In this document: in pieces, positions 36,772-45,847 of the stretch | Position numbering within the stretch: the first letter of the stretch is position 1 | Layout: the number at the start of each line of letters is the position of its first letter | From: Bradyrhizobium sp. CCBAU 53338 | GTDB taxonomy: Bacteria; Pseudomonadota; Alphaproteobacteria; Rhizobiales; Xanthobacteraceae | NCBI RefSeq assembly: GCF_015291665.1 | Contig: NZ_CP030049.1 | Coordinates: 124,001-188,000, forward strand | Direction of reading: 5' to 3' | Length of the DNA: 64,000 nt | Translations under genes and position numbers: made by a program | Notes under the pieces: generated by a model | Told to the model about the DNA's origin: nothing | The model's database searches: none | What the model saw: only the letters and a program-made list of their open reading frames with translations

Positions 36772-37961
36772 TCAGCGCGAGGCAGGATTGGCCTCCTTCC
36801 AGGGATCTTTGAGATTCGGAATTACGGCGACCTGTTTATTTACGAGGACGCCGTCGATCTTCTCGACCTTTCGGATATAGACGTTTTGGATCAGGTCCCG
36901 TTCGACCGGATCGATCCGCGCGGGCTCTCCCAGGAGTACCCTTTGGCGGCCGCCAAGGCTTTTTCACCATCAAGTTTCCCGTCGGTTGCTTCGGTCATAT
37001 GGGCGATCAGGTGTATGCCGTCCCACGCCTCAACGGTCCCGATATTAGGTATGGCGCCCTTCCCGTATTTTGCTTCCAGCGCATTGACGAACTCCTTATT
37101 CGCGGTGCTTTCTGGCGAATGAGGACCATAAAAGAGAGAGGAATATACACCGATGGCCAGTTCGCCGGTTTGTCCCAATGCCGCGAGGGGTGCCTCCTCG
37201 GTTTCACCGAGGCCAAAGTACTGCAAGCCCCGTTGTGCCAAGCCGCGCTCGAAATACCCTTTGAACAGTGCAACGGAGATGGGCCCGTTCGGGACGAACG
37301 TAAATAGAACGTCAGCGTTCGCGTCCTGCAGCCGCTGGAAGTAGCTGGAGAAGTCAGTTGTATCCAAAGGCACCTTTACGACATCGACGATCTTGCCGCC
37401 GAGCTTGCCGTAATTGGCATCATAAGCTGCAATTGCGTCGTGACCGGGGGCGTAGTCGACGGCAAAGACAACAGCTTTCTTCTTGCCCTGATCAATAGCA
37501 TAGCGCGTGATGCCATACGCCAATTGCCAGATGGTGCAGCCCACTCTTAAAAAATATGGCGATTTACGTGTGGTATCTGCGGTATTTGCGTTGAAAATGA
37601 CGAAGGGAATTTTCGCTTGCGTCACAACATCGGCAACGGCTACCGCGTTAGGCGTGAAGTCCATACCGCCGAGAAATTGTACCCCCTCTCGGGTGATCAG
37701 CTCTTGAGCGAGTTGTTTCGCTCGAGCGGGATTTGGGCCGCCAGAATCACGATAGAGGACCTCAACGGTGTGGCCTCCAAGCTTTCCTCCGTGCTTCTCG
37801 ACATAGAGGTCAACGGCTCGTTTGAATTGGACGCCCCACTCGGCATAGGGGCCGCTAAAAGAGCCGATGATGCCGATCTTGACCTCGGCAGAATGCGCAT
37901 CTGTAGAAATGGACAGTGAGGCAAGAACCGCCGCGAAGGCCAGCAAGCTGAAGCGCTTCAT
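36772..37961 (-). pseudogene. ABC importer substrate-binding protein (LivK type), C-terminal frameshift
   Basis: The reading frame from ATG 37961 encodes a secreted binding protein: signal peptide MKRFSLLAFAAVLASLSIST, then KIGIIGSFSGPYAEWGVQFK and VLYRDSGGPNPARAKQLAQE, typical of type-1 periplasmic binding proteins for branched-chain amino acids, urea or aromatic acids. The frame runs through KGYSWESPRG and then shifts: the expected tail (ARIDPVERDLIQNVYIRKVE, then IPNLKDPWKEANPASR) continues in another frame to a stop at 36772. A small deletion near 36917-36922, within a GCGCGG-rich stretch, explains it. Without it the protein loses about 50 residues, including part of the last lobe. Either a decayed gene or a reading error; the permease and ATPases downstream are intact. 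Confidence 0.85.
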
Positions 37962-38231
37962 TGTTTCCGTCCCCCTATTTGTGCACCGCCATGCGCCGCA
38001 AGCAAGGCGACGACTGCGCCCATCGTTCGGCCCAGATAGAGGGCATTAGAGGAGTGCATTCTTGTATAATCTTGCGGGACGCCGGGACTGTTAGTCGCAG
38101 GTCGCGGAGGGCAGACCAGTTAAGGGCTGCTCACGCTATATTACGCGGATGTCACAAGGTCCATGTCCGGGGCTGAGAGTCGCTTCTTTCCCGTCCATTT
38201 CAGATCGATGGATCTGACGGTTGCCGCCGCC

Positions 38232-39107
38232 TCACCGAGCAGCCATTGCGCGGAACGCGACAAGTGCCGGCAAATCGCTCTTTTCGGTTGGATAAGCGAG
38301 ATAGAATGCCATCTGGTTGCGGACAATGAGATTGAACGGTGCGATCAGTCGGCCGGTTTCGAGATCCCTTTCAATCAAGGGAAGATGCACAATTGCAATA
38401 CCAAGGCCGTCGATAGCTGCTTGGCACGCGAGCCCCGAGTTTTCAAATCGTAGGCCCGTGTTGGCCGGGACCTGCGGCGCGCCTGCAGTCTGGAGCCATT
38501 GCCGCCAAAAATCCGGGCGCTGCAAGGAATGGAGAAGAACGTGATGATCGAGTTCGTGCGGATAGCGCGGGACCGGCATTCCATTCGCAAGCTTGGGGCC
38601 GCATACGACGATGAGCAGTTCGTCGAACAGATGTTTGGCCTCGAGCCCAGGCCACTGGCCCAATCCGTACTCGATCGAGGCATCGATGCCTTGCGCTTCA
38701 AAATTGGCAGGGGATTGTTGTGAGGTTGAGACCTGAATTTCCACCTGCGGATATTGCTCGCGAAACCTCGCGAGGCGAGGGATCAACCAGCGCATGGCAA
38801 AGGTGGGTAAACACCTAAGCTTTAGGACATTGTGTTTTGACGACGCGCAGATCTCGGACGTCGCGGACCTTATCTCGTCAAACGCAACCTGAAGCCGCTT
38901 ATGATATCGTCGAGCCTCTTCCGTCAGTTCGATGCGACGATGCTTACGAACAAATAACTTTATTCCGAGGTGGGTCTCAAGTACCGCGATATGCCTGCTG
39001 ACGGCCCCTTGGGTAATGCAAAGCTCTTCCGCCGCTCGACTGAAATTGCCATGACGCGCCGCAGCATCGAAGGCTCGTAGCGCATTCATGGGCAAGTATT
39101 GGCCCAT
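38232..39107 (-). CDS. LysR-family regulator (GcvA-like)
   Basis: A 291-residue LysR protein. The winged helix is PMNALRAFDAAARHGNFSRA then ELCITQGAVSRHIAVLETHL, the GcvA-type pattern (AAEELCITQGAVSRHI). The effector domain follows, with LPTFAMRWLIPRLARFREQY and GLGIAIVHLPLIERDLETG. It is co-directional with the importer operon, 270 bases upstream of the binding-protein gene, so it may control the importer or the catabolic genes on the plus strand. The TGCAA-N7-CTAG motif contains a T-N11-A spacing seen in LysR boxes, but the link is inference. Confidence 0.9.
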   Translation of the reverse strand: MGQYLPMNALRAFDAAARHGNFSRAAEELCITQGAVSRHIAVLETHLGIKLFVRKHRRIELTEEARRYHKRLQVAFDEIRSATSEICASSKHNVLKLRCLPTFAMRWLIPRLARFREQYPQVEIQVSTSQQSPANFEAQGIDASIEYGLGQWPGLEAKHLFDELLIVVCGPKLANGMPVPRYPHELDHHVLLHSLQRPDFWRQWLQTAGAPQVPANTGLRFENSGLACQAAIDGLGIAIVHLPLIERDLETGRLIAPFNLIVRNQMAFYLAYPTEKSDLPALVAFRAMAAR

Positions 39108-39240
39108 AACCCATTATTCTCCCTAGGTTTTCGCTTATATCGCAAAAACTCATGCAAGTCATCAGTTAACTTGCTTTGCGCGGCATGCTGATCGCCTTCA
39201 TCCTCAGCCCCGCGATGAAACTCGTCCACTGCAGCAAGAG

Positions 39241-39633
39241 TTGGACATGACTTGTGGGATGGAAACGGCAGTCGTATCGGCAGACGCATTCTCTGCTCCG
39301 CCCGGCGACCCTGACGGAAGCATTACAGAAGTTGCGCTCGCGTTTATTAAGAAGAGCCCTGAGATCAGGATTACGCTTCGCGATCTTGAGCGTCAGACGG
39401 GCGCAAGTATCTTTCAACTGATTAGGGCATTCCGAAGAGATTTGGGAGTAACGCCCCATGCCTATCTGATAAAACGGCGCGTCGCGCGCGGCGCTGATCT
39501 TCTTCTTCAGGGAGAGCCAGCGGCACAAGTAGCTTACGAGGTCGGTTTCGTTGACCAAAGTCACTTCACGAAGCACTTCAAGCGTGTCCACGGCGTGACG
39601 CCAAAGCGCTATGTTGCGGTAGCCACCAGCTAG
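39241..39633 (+). CDS. AraC-family DNA-binding domain protein (no sensor domain)
   Basis: A 130-residue protein that contains only the AraC/XylS double helix-turn-helix: ITLRDLERQTGASIFQLIRA and VTPHAYLIKRRVARGADLLL, then AAQVAYEVGFVDQSHFTKHF and the end GVTPKRYVAVA. Family members usually have another 150 or so residues for ligand sensing and dimerisation. The frame stays open upstream of the TTG start at 39241 without a good start codon, so this may be the remnant of a longer gene. Divergent from the LysR gene. Confidence 0.65.
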   Translation: MDMTCGMETAVVSADAFSAPPGDPDGSITEVALAFIKKSPEIRITLRDLERQTGASIFQLIRAFRRDLGVTPHAYLIKRRVARGADLLLQGEPAAQVAYEVGFVDQSHFTKHFKRVHGVTPKRYVAVATS

Positions 39634-39884
39634 CTGGCAAATCGAGCGCATGAGAAGTTCGCCACTGGCGACAGACCTTTTGCAAAAGCTTGTCTAGAGT
39701 TCTTGAGGGTCTAATCCGCTCCGGCGCACAACAAGGCGCGGTTGCCGGCGCAATCGGAGCAGTCAAGTGATCACGCGGTCAGTGGTGTACTTGTTGCGCG
39801 CGGCGTCGACGACATTCCGATGCCAGCAGCCGTCAACAGGATATCGAGGCCAGTCGTCATATTCACAGCAAAGAAAGCTTCCTT
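39634..39884. other. Short intergenic region before the aldolase
   Basis: 250 bases with no gene. TGCAAAAGCTTGTCTAG at 39681-39697 is a relaxed relative (one extra base) of the TGCAA-N7-CTAG motif and could be regulatory. Confidence 0.3.
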
Positions 39885-40694
39885 ATGGCCCCCTTTCGAG
39901 GACTAAATCGCCGCATGGCCGAAAATGGCCATTTACTGAACGGCTATTGCGCGATCCCCGATGCGTTTTCGGCAGAACTTTATGCTCGACAAGGCTTCGA
40001 CGTAATCACGCTTGACCTGCAGCATGGTCTCATCGGGTACGATGCCGCCGTCGCGATGCTACAAGCCATTACGGCCGTGGACGTGCTCCCGTTGGTACGC
40101 ATCCCCTGGCTCGACCCGGCAATCATCATGAAAGCGCTTGATGCAGGTGCTCTTGGTGTGACATGCCCTATGGTCAACACGGCAGCGGACGCTGAGCGCC
40201 TCGTCCAATATTGCAAATATCCACCGATGGGCCAGCGCAGCTTAGGCCCCGTCCGTGCGGCGACGGCCTATGGCGAGGACTATGCTGCGCATGCGAACCG
40301 GGAGCTCAGCGTCATCGCTATGATTGAAACCGCTGAAGCCGTCGCCAACATCGAGAGTATTCTTGATGTGCCAGGTCTGGATGGTGTCTATATCGGACCA
40401 GGCGATCTCTCGCTGTCCCTGAACAGGAAGCCGCAGCTGGAGGAGTTTGATACCGAGGTGGACGCTGCCATCGATCGCGTTTTGAAGGGGTGCATTAAGA
40501 AGGGTCTGATTGCAGGCATTTTCGCACCTGGTCCCGAACAAGCGTGGCGCATGGTCACGCGTGGCTTTCGATTCGTCACGCTTTCCACTGACGCTCGCGC
40601 ATTGGCGTTCCAGGCCAAGTCTTGGGTTGAGAAGTTTCGACTGCTCAGTCGAGAGCCGTCCCGTGTTACCGGTGCATCGGGCCTGAAGGGGTAA
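39885..40694 (+). CDS. HpcH/HpaI-type aldolase
   Basis: A 269-residue class II pyruvate aldolase of the HpaI/citrate-lyase-beta barrel family: FDVITLDLQHGLIGYDAAVA, PLVRIPWLDPAIIMKALDAG, the metal Glu in VIAMIETAEAVANIESIL and the metal Asp in DGVYIGPGDLSLSLN. Such enzymes cleave 4-hydroxy-2-oxo acids or related alkylmalates (citramalyl-type compounds) to pyruvate plus an aldehyde or acid. It stands 172 bases before the second LeuC-like gene, so the dehydratase product may be its substrate. Start codon at 39885 has no strong ribosome site; ATG 39915 is an alternative. Confidence 0.88.
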   Translation: MAPFRGLNRRMAENGHLLNGYCAIPDAFSAELYARQGFDVITLDLQHGLIGYDAAVAMLQAITAVDVLPLVRIPWLDPAIIMKALDAGALGVTCPMVNTAADAERLVQYCKYPPMGQRSLGPVRAATAYGEDYAAHANRELSVIAMIETAEAVANIESILDVPGLDGVYIGPGDLSLSLNRKPQLEEFDTEVDAAIDRVLKGCIKKGLIAGIFAPGPEQAWRMVTRGFRFVTLSTDARALAFQAKSWVEKFRLLSREPSRVTGASGLKG

Positions 40695-40744
40695 GGACTA
40701 AATATCAAAAAGTGGGCGACCGGACCATAAGCCCTCATCCGCTC

Positions 40745-40765
40745 GAAATTGCAATTTCTTACTAG
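40745..40765 (+). promoter_or_regulatory. Palindrome plus TGCAA-N7-CTAG motif, copy 4
   Basis: GAAATTGCAATTTC (40745-40758) is a perfect 14-bp palindrome, and from 40750 it forms TGCAATTTCTTACTAG, the same motif found before three other catabolic genes. It lies 100 bases before the second LeuC-like start. Confidence 0.6.
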
Positions 40766-40865
40766 TCGACGAGCTCCTCCTGCATCAAGACCGGTGTCGC
40801 CGATCACGCAATTGGCGTGAAGCCTACCCGCTCTTAGCGTGGGAGCAACTCGGCCATGGTGTAAC

Positions 40866-42278
40866 ATGATCCAACCGCGGTCTATCTTTGAAAAGATCTG
40901 GAACAGTCATGTCATCCGGGAAATGGGTGACGGCGTCTTCTTGCTCTATGTCGATCGCCACATCATCCAGGAATCGGCGAGCGGACAAGCATTTGATGGG
41001 CTACGGCGCGCCTCGCGATCTGTGCGTCGACCTGATCTCACTTTCGGTGTCACGGATCACATCGTTTCGACACGTCCTGGGCGCACGGTCGATTCGAACC
41101 CCGAGGGGCGCGAGCTAATCACCTTGATGGAACGGAACTGCAGCGAACACGGAATTGAGCTGTTTGACTTGGCTGATGCCAGGCAGGGTATCGAACACGT
41201 CGTGGCGCCGGAGCTCGGGCTTATCACGCCAGGGATGACTGTTGTTTGCGCAGACAGCCATACACCAACAAATGGCGCGCTCGGTGCCTATGCGTGGGGT
41301 TTTGGCACAAGCGATGTCGAGCACGTTCTAGCAACCCAAACCGTACTTCAGCGCAAGCCAAAGGCGCTACGGGTGACGTTCGCCGGACGTCTGGGAAAGG
41401 ATGTCTGTGCCAAGGACCTCATACTTTACTTGATCGGCAAAGAGGGAACACAGGCGGCGCGCGGATATGCCATCGAATATTGCGGACCCGTCATTCGTGC
41501 GATGTCCATGGAAGGCAGGATGACGATCTGCAACATGTCCATTGAATTTGGTGGACGTGCTGGCATGATCGGGCCGGACGATACCACGTATGAATATATC
41601 GCTGGCCGCGACTATGCTCCCAAAGGTGCGCATTGGCAGGCCGCATTAGATCAGTGGCGCACTCTTAACACAGACGAGCAAGCTCTCTTCGACAAGGAAA
41701 TCAGGGTTAACTGTAGCGAGATTGCCCCCCAGGTGACGTGGGGGACAACACCTGGCGATGTCGTAGGTATCGACGAAAACATCCCAGATCCCGTGTTGAT
41801 TGGCGATCCTGTCCGTCGCGCCATGGCGGAGCAGGCGCTGCACTATATCGGCCTCAAACCTAATCAGCCTCTTGAAGGCATTCCGATCAACGTCGCCTTC
41901 ATTGGATCCTGCACCAACAGCCGCCTATCGGACCTTCAGGCGGCAGCGGCCATCGTCAAGGGGCGCAAGGTCGCCAAAGGCGTGCGGGCGCTGGTTGTGC
42001 CTGGATCGACGTCGGTCAAGCGCGCGGCTGAGGCCCTCGGTCTAAACAAAGTATTTCTCGATGCAGGCTTCGACTGGAGAGAGGCCGGGTGTTCAATGTG
42101 TCTGGGGATCAACGACGACCAAGTCGCGCCAGGTGAGCGCTGCATGGCGACCTCTAATCGCAACTTCGAGCATCGCCAAGGACCAAATAGCCGCACGCAT
42201 CTTGCAAGTCCGGCATCGGTGGCGGCGGCCGCCGTGACGGGTGTCATCACCGACGTTCGCAAGCTCGCGCACGCATAG
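40866..42278 (+). CDS. Aconitase-family dehydratase large subunit (LeuC-like), copy 2
   Basis: A 470-residue paralogue of the protein at 27994-29403 and similar along its whole length. The Fe-S cysteines are in FIGSCTNSRLSDLQ and AGCSMCLGIN, and LVPGSTSVKRAAEALG, VVCADSHTPTNGALGAYAWG are retained. No frame damage. It starts at ATG 40866 and ends 9 bases before its small-subunit gene. A second hydratase of the maleate/citraconate type is likely, perhaps for a differently substituted substrate. Confidence 0.9.
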   Translation: MIQPRSIFEKIWNSHVIREMGDGVFLLYVDRHIIQESASGQAFDGLRRASRSVRRPDLTFGVTDHIVSTRPGRTVDSNPEGRELITLMERNCSEHGIELFDLADARQGIEHVVAPELGLITPGMTVVCADSHTPTNGALGAYAWGFGTSDVEHVLATQTVLQRKPKALRVTFAGRLGKDVCAKDLILYLIGKEGTQAARGYAIEYCGPVIRAMSMEGRMTICNMSIEFGGRAGMIGPDDTTYEYIAGRDYAPKGAHWQAALDQWRTLNTDEQALFDKEIRVNCSEIAPQVTWGTTPGDVVGIDENIPDPVLIGDPVRRAMAEQALHYIGLKPNQPLEGIPINVAFIGSCTNSRLSDLQAAAAIVKGRKVAKGVRALVVPGSTSVKRAAEALGLNKVFLDAGFDWREAGCSMCLGINDDQVAPGERCMATSNRNFEHRQGPNSRTHLASPASVAAAAVTGVITDVRKLAHA

Positions 42279-42287
42279 AGGCGGCAA

Positions 42288-42922
42288 ATGGAAAAGTTTG
42301 TGACGTTGGAAGGTGTCGCCGCAGTGCTGGCGGACCCGAATATTGATACAGATGCAATTATCCCTGCCCGCTTCATGCGTTCTGCGAACGCTAATTTGGG
42401 TAAGGCCCTGTTCGCCAACAGCCGATTTCAGGACGACGGATCCGAACGCGCCGACTTTGTGCTGAATATTCCGCCATTTCGGAGCAGCTCGATCCTCGTG
42501 GCAGGCGATAACTTTGGCTGCGGCAGCTCGCGAGAAGCAGCAGTCTGGGCGCTGAAGCAATTTGGTATTCGCTGCGTTATCGCGAGAGCTTCGGGGAAAT
42601 ATTCTTCGAGAACTGCTTCAAGAATGGCGTTCTTCCGATCACATTGCCCAAAGCCGACTATGAGCAAATCCTAGGCGCGCTTGCGAAAGACCCCGGGCGT
42701 GAAATTAAGGTCGATCTTGAGCGATGTGAGATCAGGATGTCGTGTTCGCTATCGATACCGTTTGTCGTGTCGCCTTCGCGTCGGACAGCATTGCTTGAAG
42801 GGCTCGACGATATCCAGCTGACGCTGCGTTATGTCAGCGATATCGACGCATTCGAGGCCTTCGACGGGGTCGCGCGGCCATGGATGCGTCGCCCCACGTC
42901 ATCTTTTGGCCGATCGCCGTAG
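42288..42922 (+). pseudogene. Aconitase-family small subunit (LeuD-like), copy 2, frameshifted
   Basis: From ATG 42288 the protein reads [40 protein letters not shown] and FGIRCVIA, all as in LeuD proteins. After 42583 the frame gives [10 protein letters not shown], while the normal sequence [20 protein letters not shown] follows in another frame and continues, with [20 protein letters not shown], to a stop at 42922. Loss of one G in GCGGAGAGC accounts for it. If real, the second hydratase pair would lack half its small subunit; the first LeuD-like copy might substitute. Confidence 0.85.
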
Positions 42923-43569
42923 AGCTGATGACGTCAGTTTCGTGGTGGGAGCCTTGGCAATTCAAGGCTCTGTCGTCCGGTGAACGCTAGCGGAAACGAA
43001 AAGACGCAAATGGTTACGCATTCCACGACATTTGATGATACGAATCTCTTGGAGCGAGCTTGGGTTTAACGCGCATCCAGCCCGGGCTCGGCTTCTCTCC
43101 TATGCGAAAAGCCTCGCGACTTTCGCTGGGGATATGGAGCGCTGTCTTTGTTTGTGAACCCCACGGCTCAAGATTATGACATTGTCCTCCTGGGTACGAG
43201 GTCAGTTCTTCAGTTCAAGACATTCGTCCTCCAGTCAAGTTTGAACGAAGATCTTGCAGCAACGCCACGGGGAAGCCGACCGGCCGAAGATGTTCGAAGG
43301 CGACCAAGGTGGATGAAAAGAGGCCAAGATCTCGCAGAATTGCACTTCGACGCAACCTCTTGCCGCTGTTTTTTGCGATCAGCGTCGCTCCTTTGGTCGG
43401 CCAAGGGCTCGCCCGGCACACCGGCAGTGTCATCTTGAAATAGACCAGCGTACCGGATTTGCGCCTCCTCAAAACTCCAGAGCATTACGGACCGTTTGCG
43501 AACACGCCAAAGAGATTCCTCACGAATGGCCATTCGGAAGAATCTATTCGGTTCGAGACGCGCTCATCA
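42923..43569. other. Intergenic, no supported gene
   Basis: About 650 bases between the LeuD-like gene and the HipB-like gene. Open frames exist on both strands but none has a recognisable protein or ribosome site. The change of gene content on either side suggests an island boundary. Confidence 0.4.
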
Positions 43570-43896
43570 TCAATGTGGCCCGGCAGATTTCTCATCTTCG
43601 CGAGAGGCCGTTGTCGCCCCAGCAGCGATCGGAATAAAGCCGATTTGGAAACCGAATGCGCGACCTATTTTGTCTAGCGTTTGCGCAGTAGGATTGGCCG
43701 CTCCTCTTTCAATGTCGGCGACTTGGCGCGGTGTCAGCTTAAACAGTCGGGCGAACTCAATCTGGGTGAGCCCGAGGGCTTGACGCATCTCGGCGACAGC
43801 CTCCGGCAAGCGGAGAGTACCCGCGCGCGCTTTGGCTGCAATTGCGGCGCGACGATCTCGGATCTCCTCTTTCGTAGGTTTACGCCATCTGGCCAT
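43570..43896 (-). CDS. HipB-like XRE-family antitoxin
   Basis: A 108-residue protein with a Cro/C1-type helix-turn-helix in its centre: VAEMRQALGLTQIEFARLFK, LTPRQVADIERGAANPTAQT and LDKIGRAFGFQIGF. The first 40 residues are basic and helical (KKEEIRDRRAAIAAKAR-like: PTKEEIRDRRAAIAAKARAG). It starts 9 bases after the HipA-like stop, so the order is toxin first, antitoxin second, the reverse of E. coli hipBA. It would bind and neutralise the kinase and repress the operon. Confidence 0.85.
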   Translation of the reverse strand: MARWRKPTKEEIRDRRAAIAAKARAGTLRLPEAVAEMRQALGLTQIEFARLFKLTPRQVADIERGAANPTAQTLDKIGRAFGFQIGFIPIAAGATTASREDEKSAGPH

Positions 43897-43905
43897 GAGG
43901 CTCGC

Positions 43906-45237
43906 CTAATCTGTCACATTGCGCAGTTTGGCAACACCGTTCGCCATATCTTCGTTGCGAATGATTGCATTCGTCACGACGGAGACCGGCACGCCGCACT
44001 TTCTTGCAATCTCTGGAAGGGCCCGGAGAAGATCTTCCTTAGCTGCCAAAGCGGACATCAATTTGTGGGCGGGCACCTTGGGGCTAGAAACTGTCTCACA
44101 GACGAGCCTCCAATCAGGATTGGTGTCCTGTCCTCCACCATCGAGCATGCACCCCCACCTTGTGGAACGGACGATGCCCGCTGTCGCGATCTTCATTGGT
44201 GCGAAATCGAACAAGGGGGCGAGACGTATGCTTCCATCCGGGAATTTTCTAAGCGCGGCGTTTCGACCATGATTATCGGGATTGCCCATAGCCAGGTTCA
44301 AGACATCTCGCAGCAGATACTCCGTCGTGTCCTCCAGCGGACACGACGAGACCTGTTGGATTGTTTTCAGATAAGTTTCGTGCCTGCTCTGAAATGCAAA
44401 CTCCGCAACGCCAATCGCAGAGACCAGACTCTCTTGTCCGTAGCGGATTAGACCACCCGACGTCACCCTGCGGTCAAACCGTGGAATGACAAGCACACCA
44501 TTGCCGTAGGTGCTCGTGCGTTCGACGTTGACGCCAAACTCTTTTGCGACCACCGAATAGCCCGATTCAGACTCCAGGATCCGCTGATCCACCGGCTCAT
44601 CACTACGCAGAAGCTTTACGATGATAAATTCGAGGGCGTCCGCGTCCGGGACCATCGAATTCGGATACCAAAGTCCGTCTCGGGAGCGAGTCAGTGACAC
44701 CTTGGGCCAGTCACCTTGCAGCCCACTCGAACCCGAGGCAAGCAAGGAAAAGCGATCAGCAACTTCGAGAAACGCATCGCTCCGATCGAGAATTTCTTCC
44801 ATAGTGATTCCCGCGACCGATATGTCCTGAAGACGTTCGACCTCCTGATCATATGCTTCTTTGATGCGAATATTGCCGACGGGAGAACTCGCAGCTCTCA
44901 TGAGAAGATGGACTTGGGTAGAAGGCGCCTCGACCGGAAGGTTCAGAAATCGCGCGATCCTCTCGGCGTGGTGACCTTGAGGAATTAGGTCCAGTAGAAA
45001 AGCTGGCCAGGTGCTTGCTGCGCGATCCACCAGATCGACTGGGGCGTTGATCGAGTAAGCATGTACGCCTTTAAGGGGACGGTCTTCCGCAAATGGAATG
45101 GCGCCGAACTTGGCAAAATAGCCCATTTCGTAGCTAGTTCTGGAAGGCGTCGTGTAGCCCTTTTCGGGGGCTTCCAAGTTGACAATGGCCGCCTCGTGCC
45201 ACGTGCCTTCTATGAAAGTTTCTACAGTCAGGTCCAT
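43906..45237 (-). CDS. HipA-family toxin kinase
   Basis: A 443-residue HipA-type Ser/Thr kinase. The N-terminal subdomain-1 region carries RTSYEMGYFAKFGAIPFAED-like residues (YEMGYFAKFGAIPF); the kinase core includes the catalytic loop MGNPDNHGRNAAL and the Mg-binding DF in LAPLFDFAPM. HipA toxins phosphorylate a tRNA synthetase and cause dormancy. The length fits the family and no stop or shift is seen. The gene is first in its operon, and an inverted repeat lies just upstream at 45244-45257. Confidence 0.88.
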   Translation of the reverse strand: MDLTVETFIEGTWHEAAIVNLEAPEKGYTTPSRTSYEMGYFAKFGAIPFAEDRPLKGVHAYSINAPVDLVDRAASTWPAFLLDLIPQGHHAERIARFLNLPVEAPSTQVHLLMRAASSPVGNIRIKEAYDQEVERLQDISVAGITMEEILDRSDAFLEVADRFSLLASGSSGLQGDWPKVSLTRSRDGLWYPNSMVPDADALEFIIVKLLRSDEPVDQRILESESGYSVVAKEFGVNVERTSTYGNGVLVIPRFDRRVTSGGLIRYGQESLVSAIGVAEFAFQSRHETYLKTIQQVSSCPLEDTTEYLLRDVLNLAMGNPDNHGRNAALRKFPDGSIRLAPLFDFAPMKIATAGIVRSTRWGCMLDGGGQDTNPDWRLVCETVSSPKVPAHKLMSALAAKEDLLRALPEIARKCGVPVSVVTNAIIRNEDMANGVAKLRNVTD

Positions 45238-45243
45238 TTACAA

Positions 45244-45257
45244 ATCCCTTTAGGGAT
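45244..45257. promoter_or_regulatory. Inverted repeat before hipA, likely autoregulation site
   Basis: ATCCCT-TT-AGGGAT, a perfect 6-bp inverted repeat whose near end is 6 bases before the HipA ATG. E. coli HipB binds TATCC-N8-GGATA; here ATCC and GGAT face each other with 6 bases between. It probably serves a similar purpose, but the spacing differs. Confidence 0.5.
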
Positions 45258-45847
45258 GTATATGGCAGGTGAGCTCAAGAATCAACCCATTATAATGGAA
45301 GTATTAATAGCGGAGGATCCGTTCGGACACTGCAGTCGTTGCCCATCATGCTTTTGGCCTGCCGGATCTTTGCGCCGCCACCACGGACTGAGCGGCCCCT
45401 CAGAGATGCTCGCCCCGCGATCAAGTGCGGTGACGGCGCAGCCCTGTATTCAGCTCTCATTCTGATGGGCTTCATGCTGAAGAGCGGACCCGGCCAGAGG
45501 ACCCAGAGGGCGCCTCCTTCGGCAAGACCTAAAAAGCGCAAAGGCTGGCTGTTATGATGGAGCGTCGCACGCTCAAACATCAAAAGCCCGAACGGACTTT
45601 TACCATCAACTGAGTAAGCGGCACTCGTACGACGAGATGCGCGCTATCCCGATCCAAACTGTGGTCTTCCCGGGCGCATGCATGTACGGTCCCCGATCTC
45701 ACCACGGCCCGCTTCTCACTATCGTGCAAGACTGCTCGATTCCGCGAAAGCTGCGCGACATTTGCTGCCGTTACATAAAGGCTTCGAAATAGGAACGAGC
45801 CGCACATCAACGAGGATTAATGCGCACGCCCCCCTAGTCACGTGAAT
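45258..45847. other. Intergenic before the insertion-sequence remnant
   Basis: About 590 bases with no supported gene. Short frames on both strands lack recognisable features. Confidence 0.4.

Noticed and set aside
43148..43533. Open frames on both strands in the gap after the LeuD-like gene
   Set aside because: No ribosome site, unrecognised and mutually overlapping.
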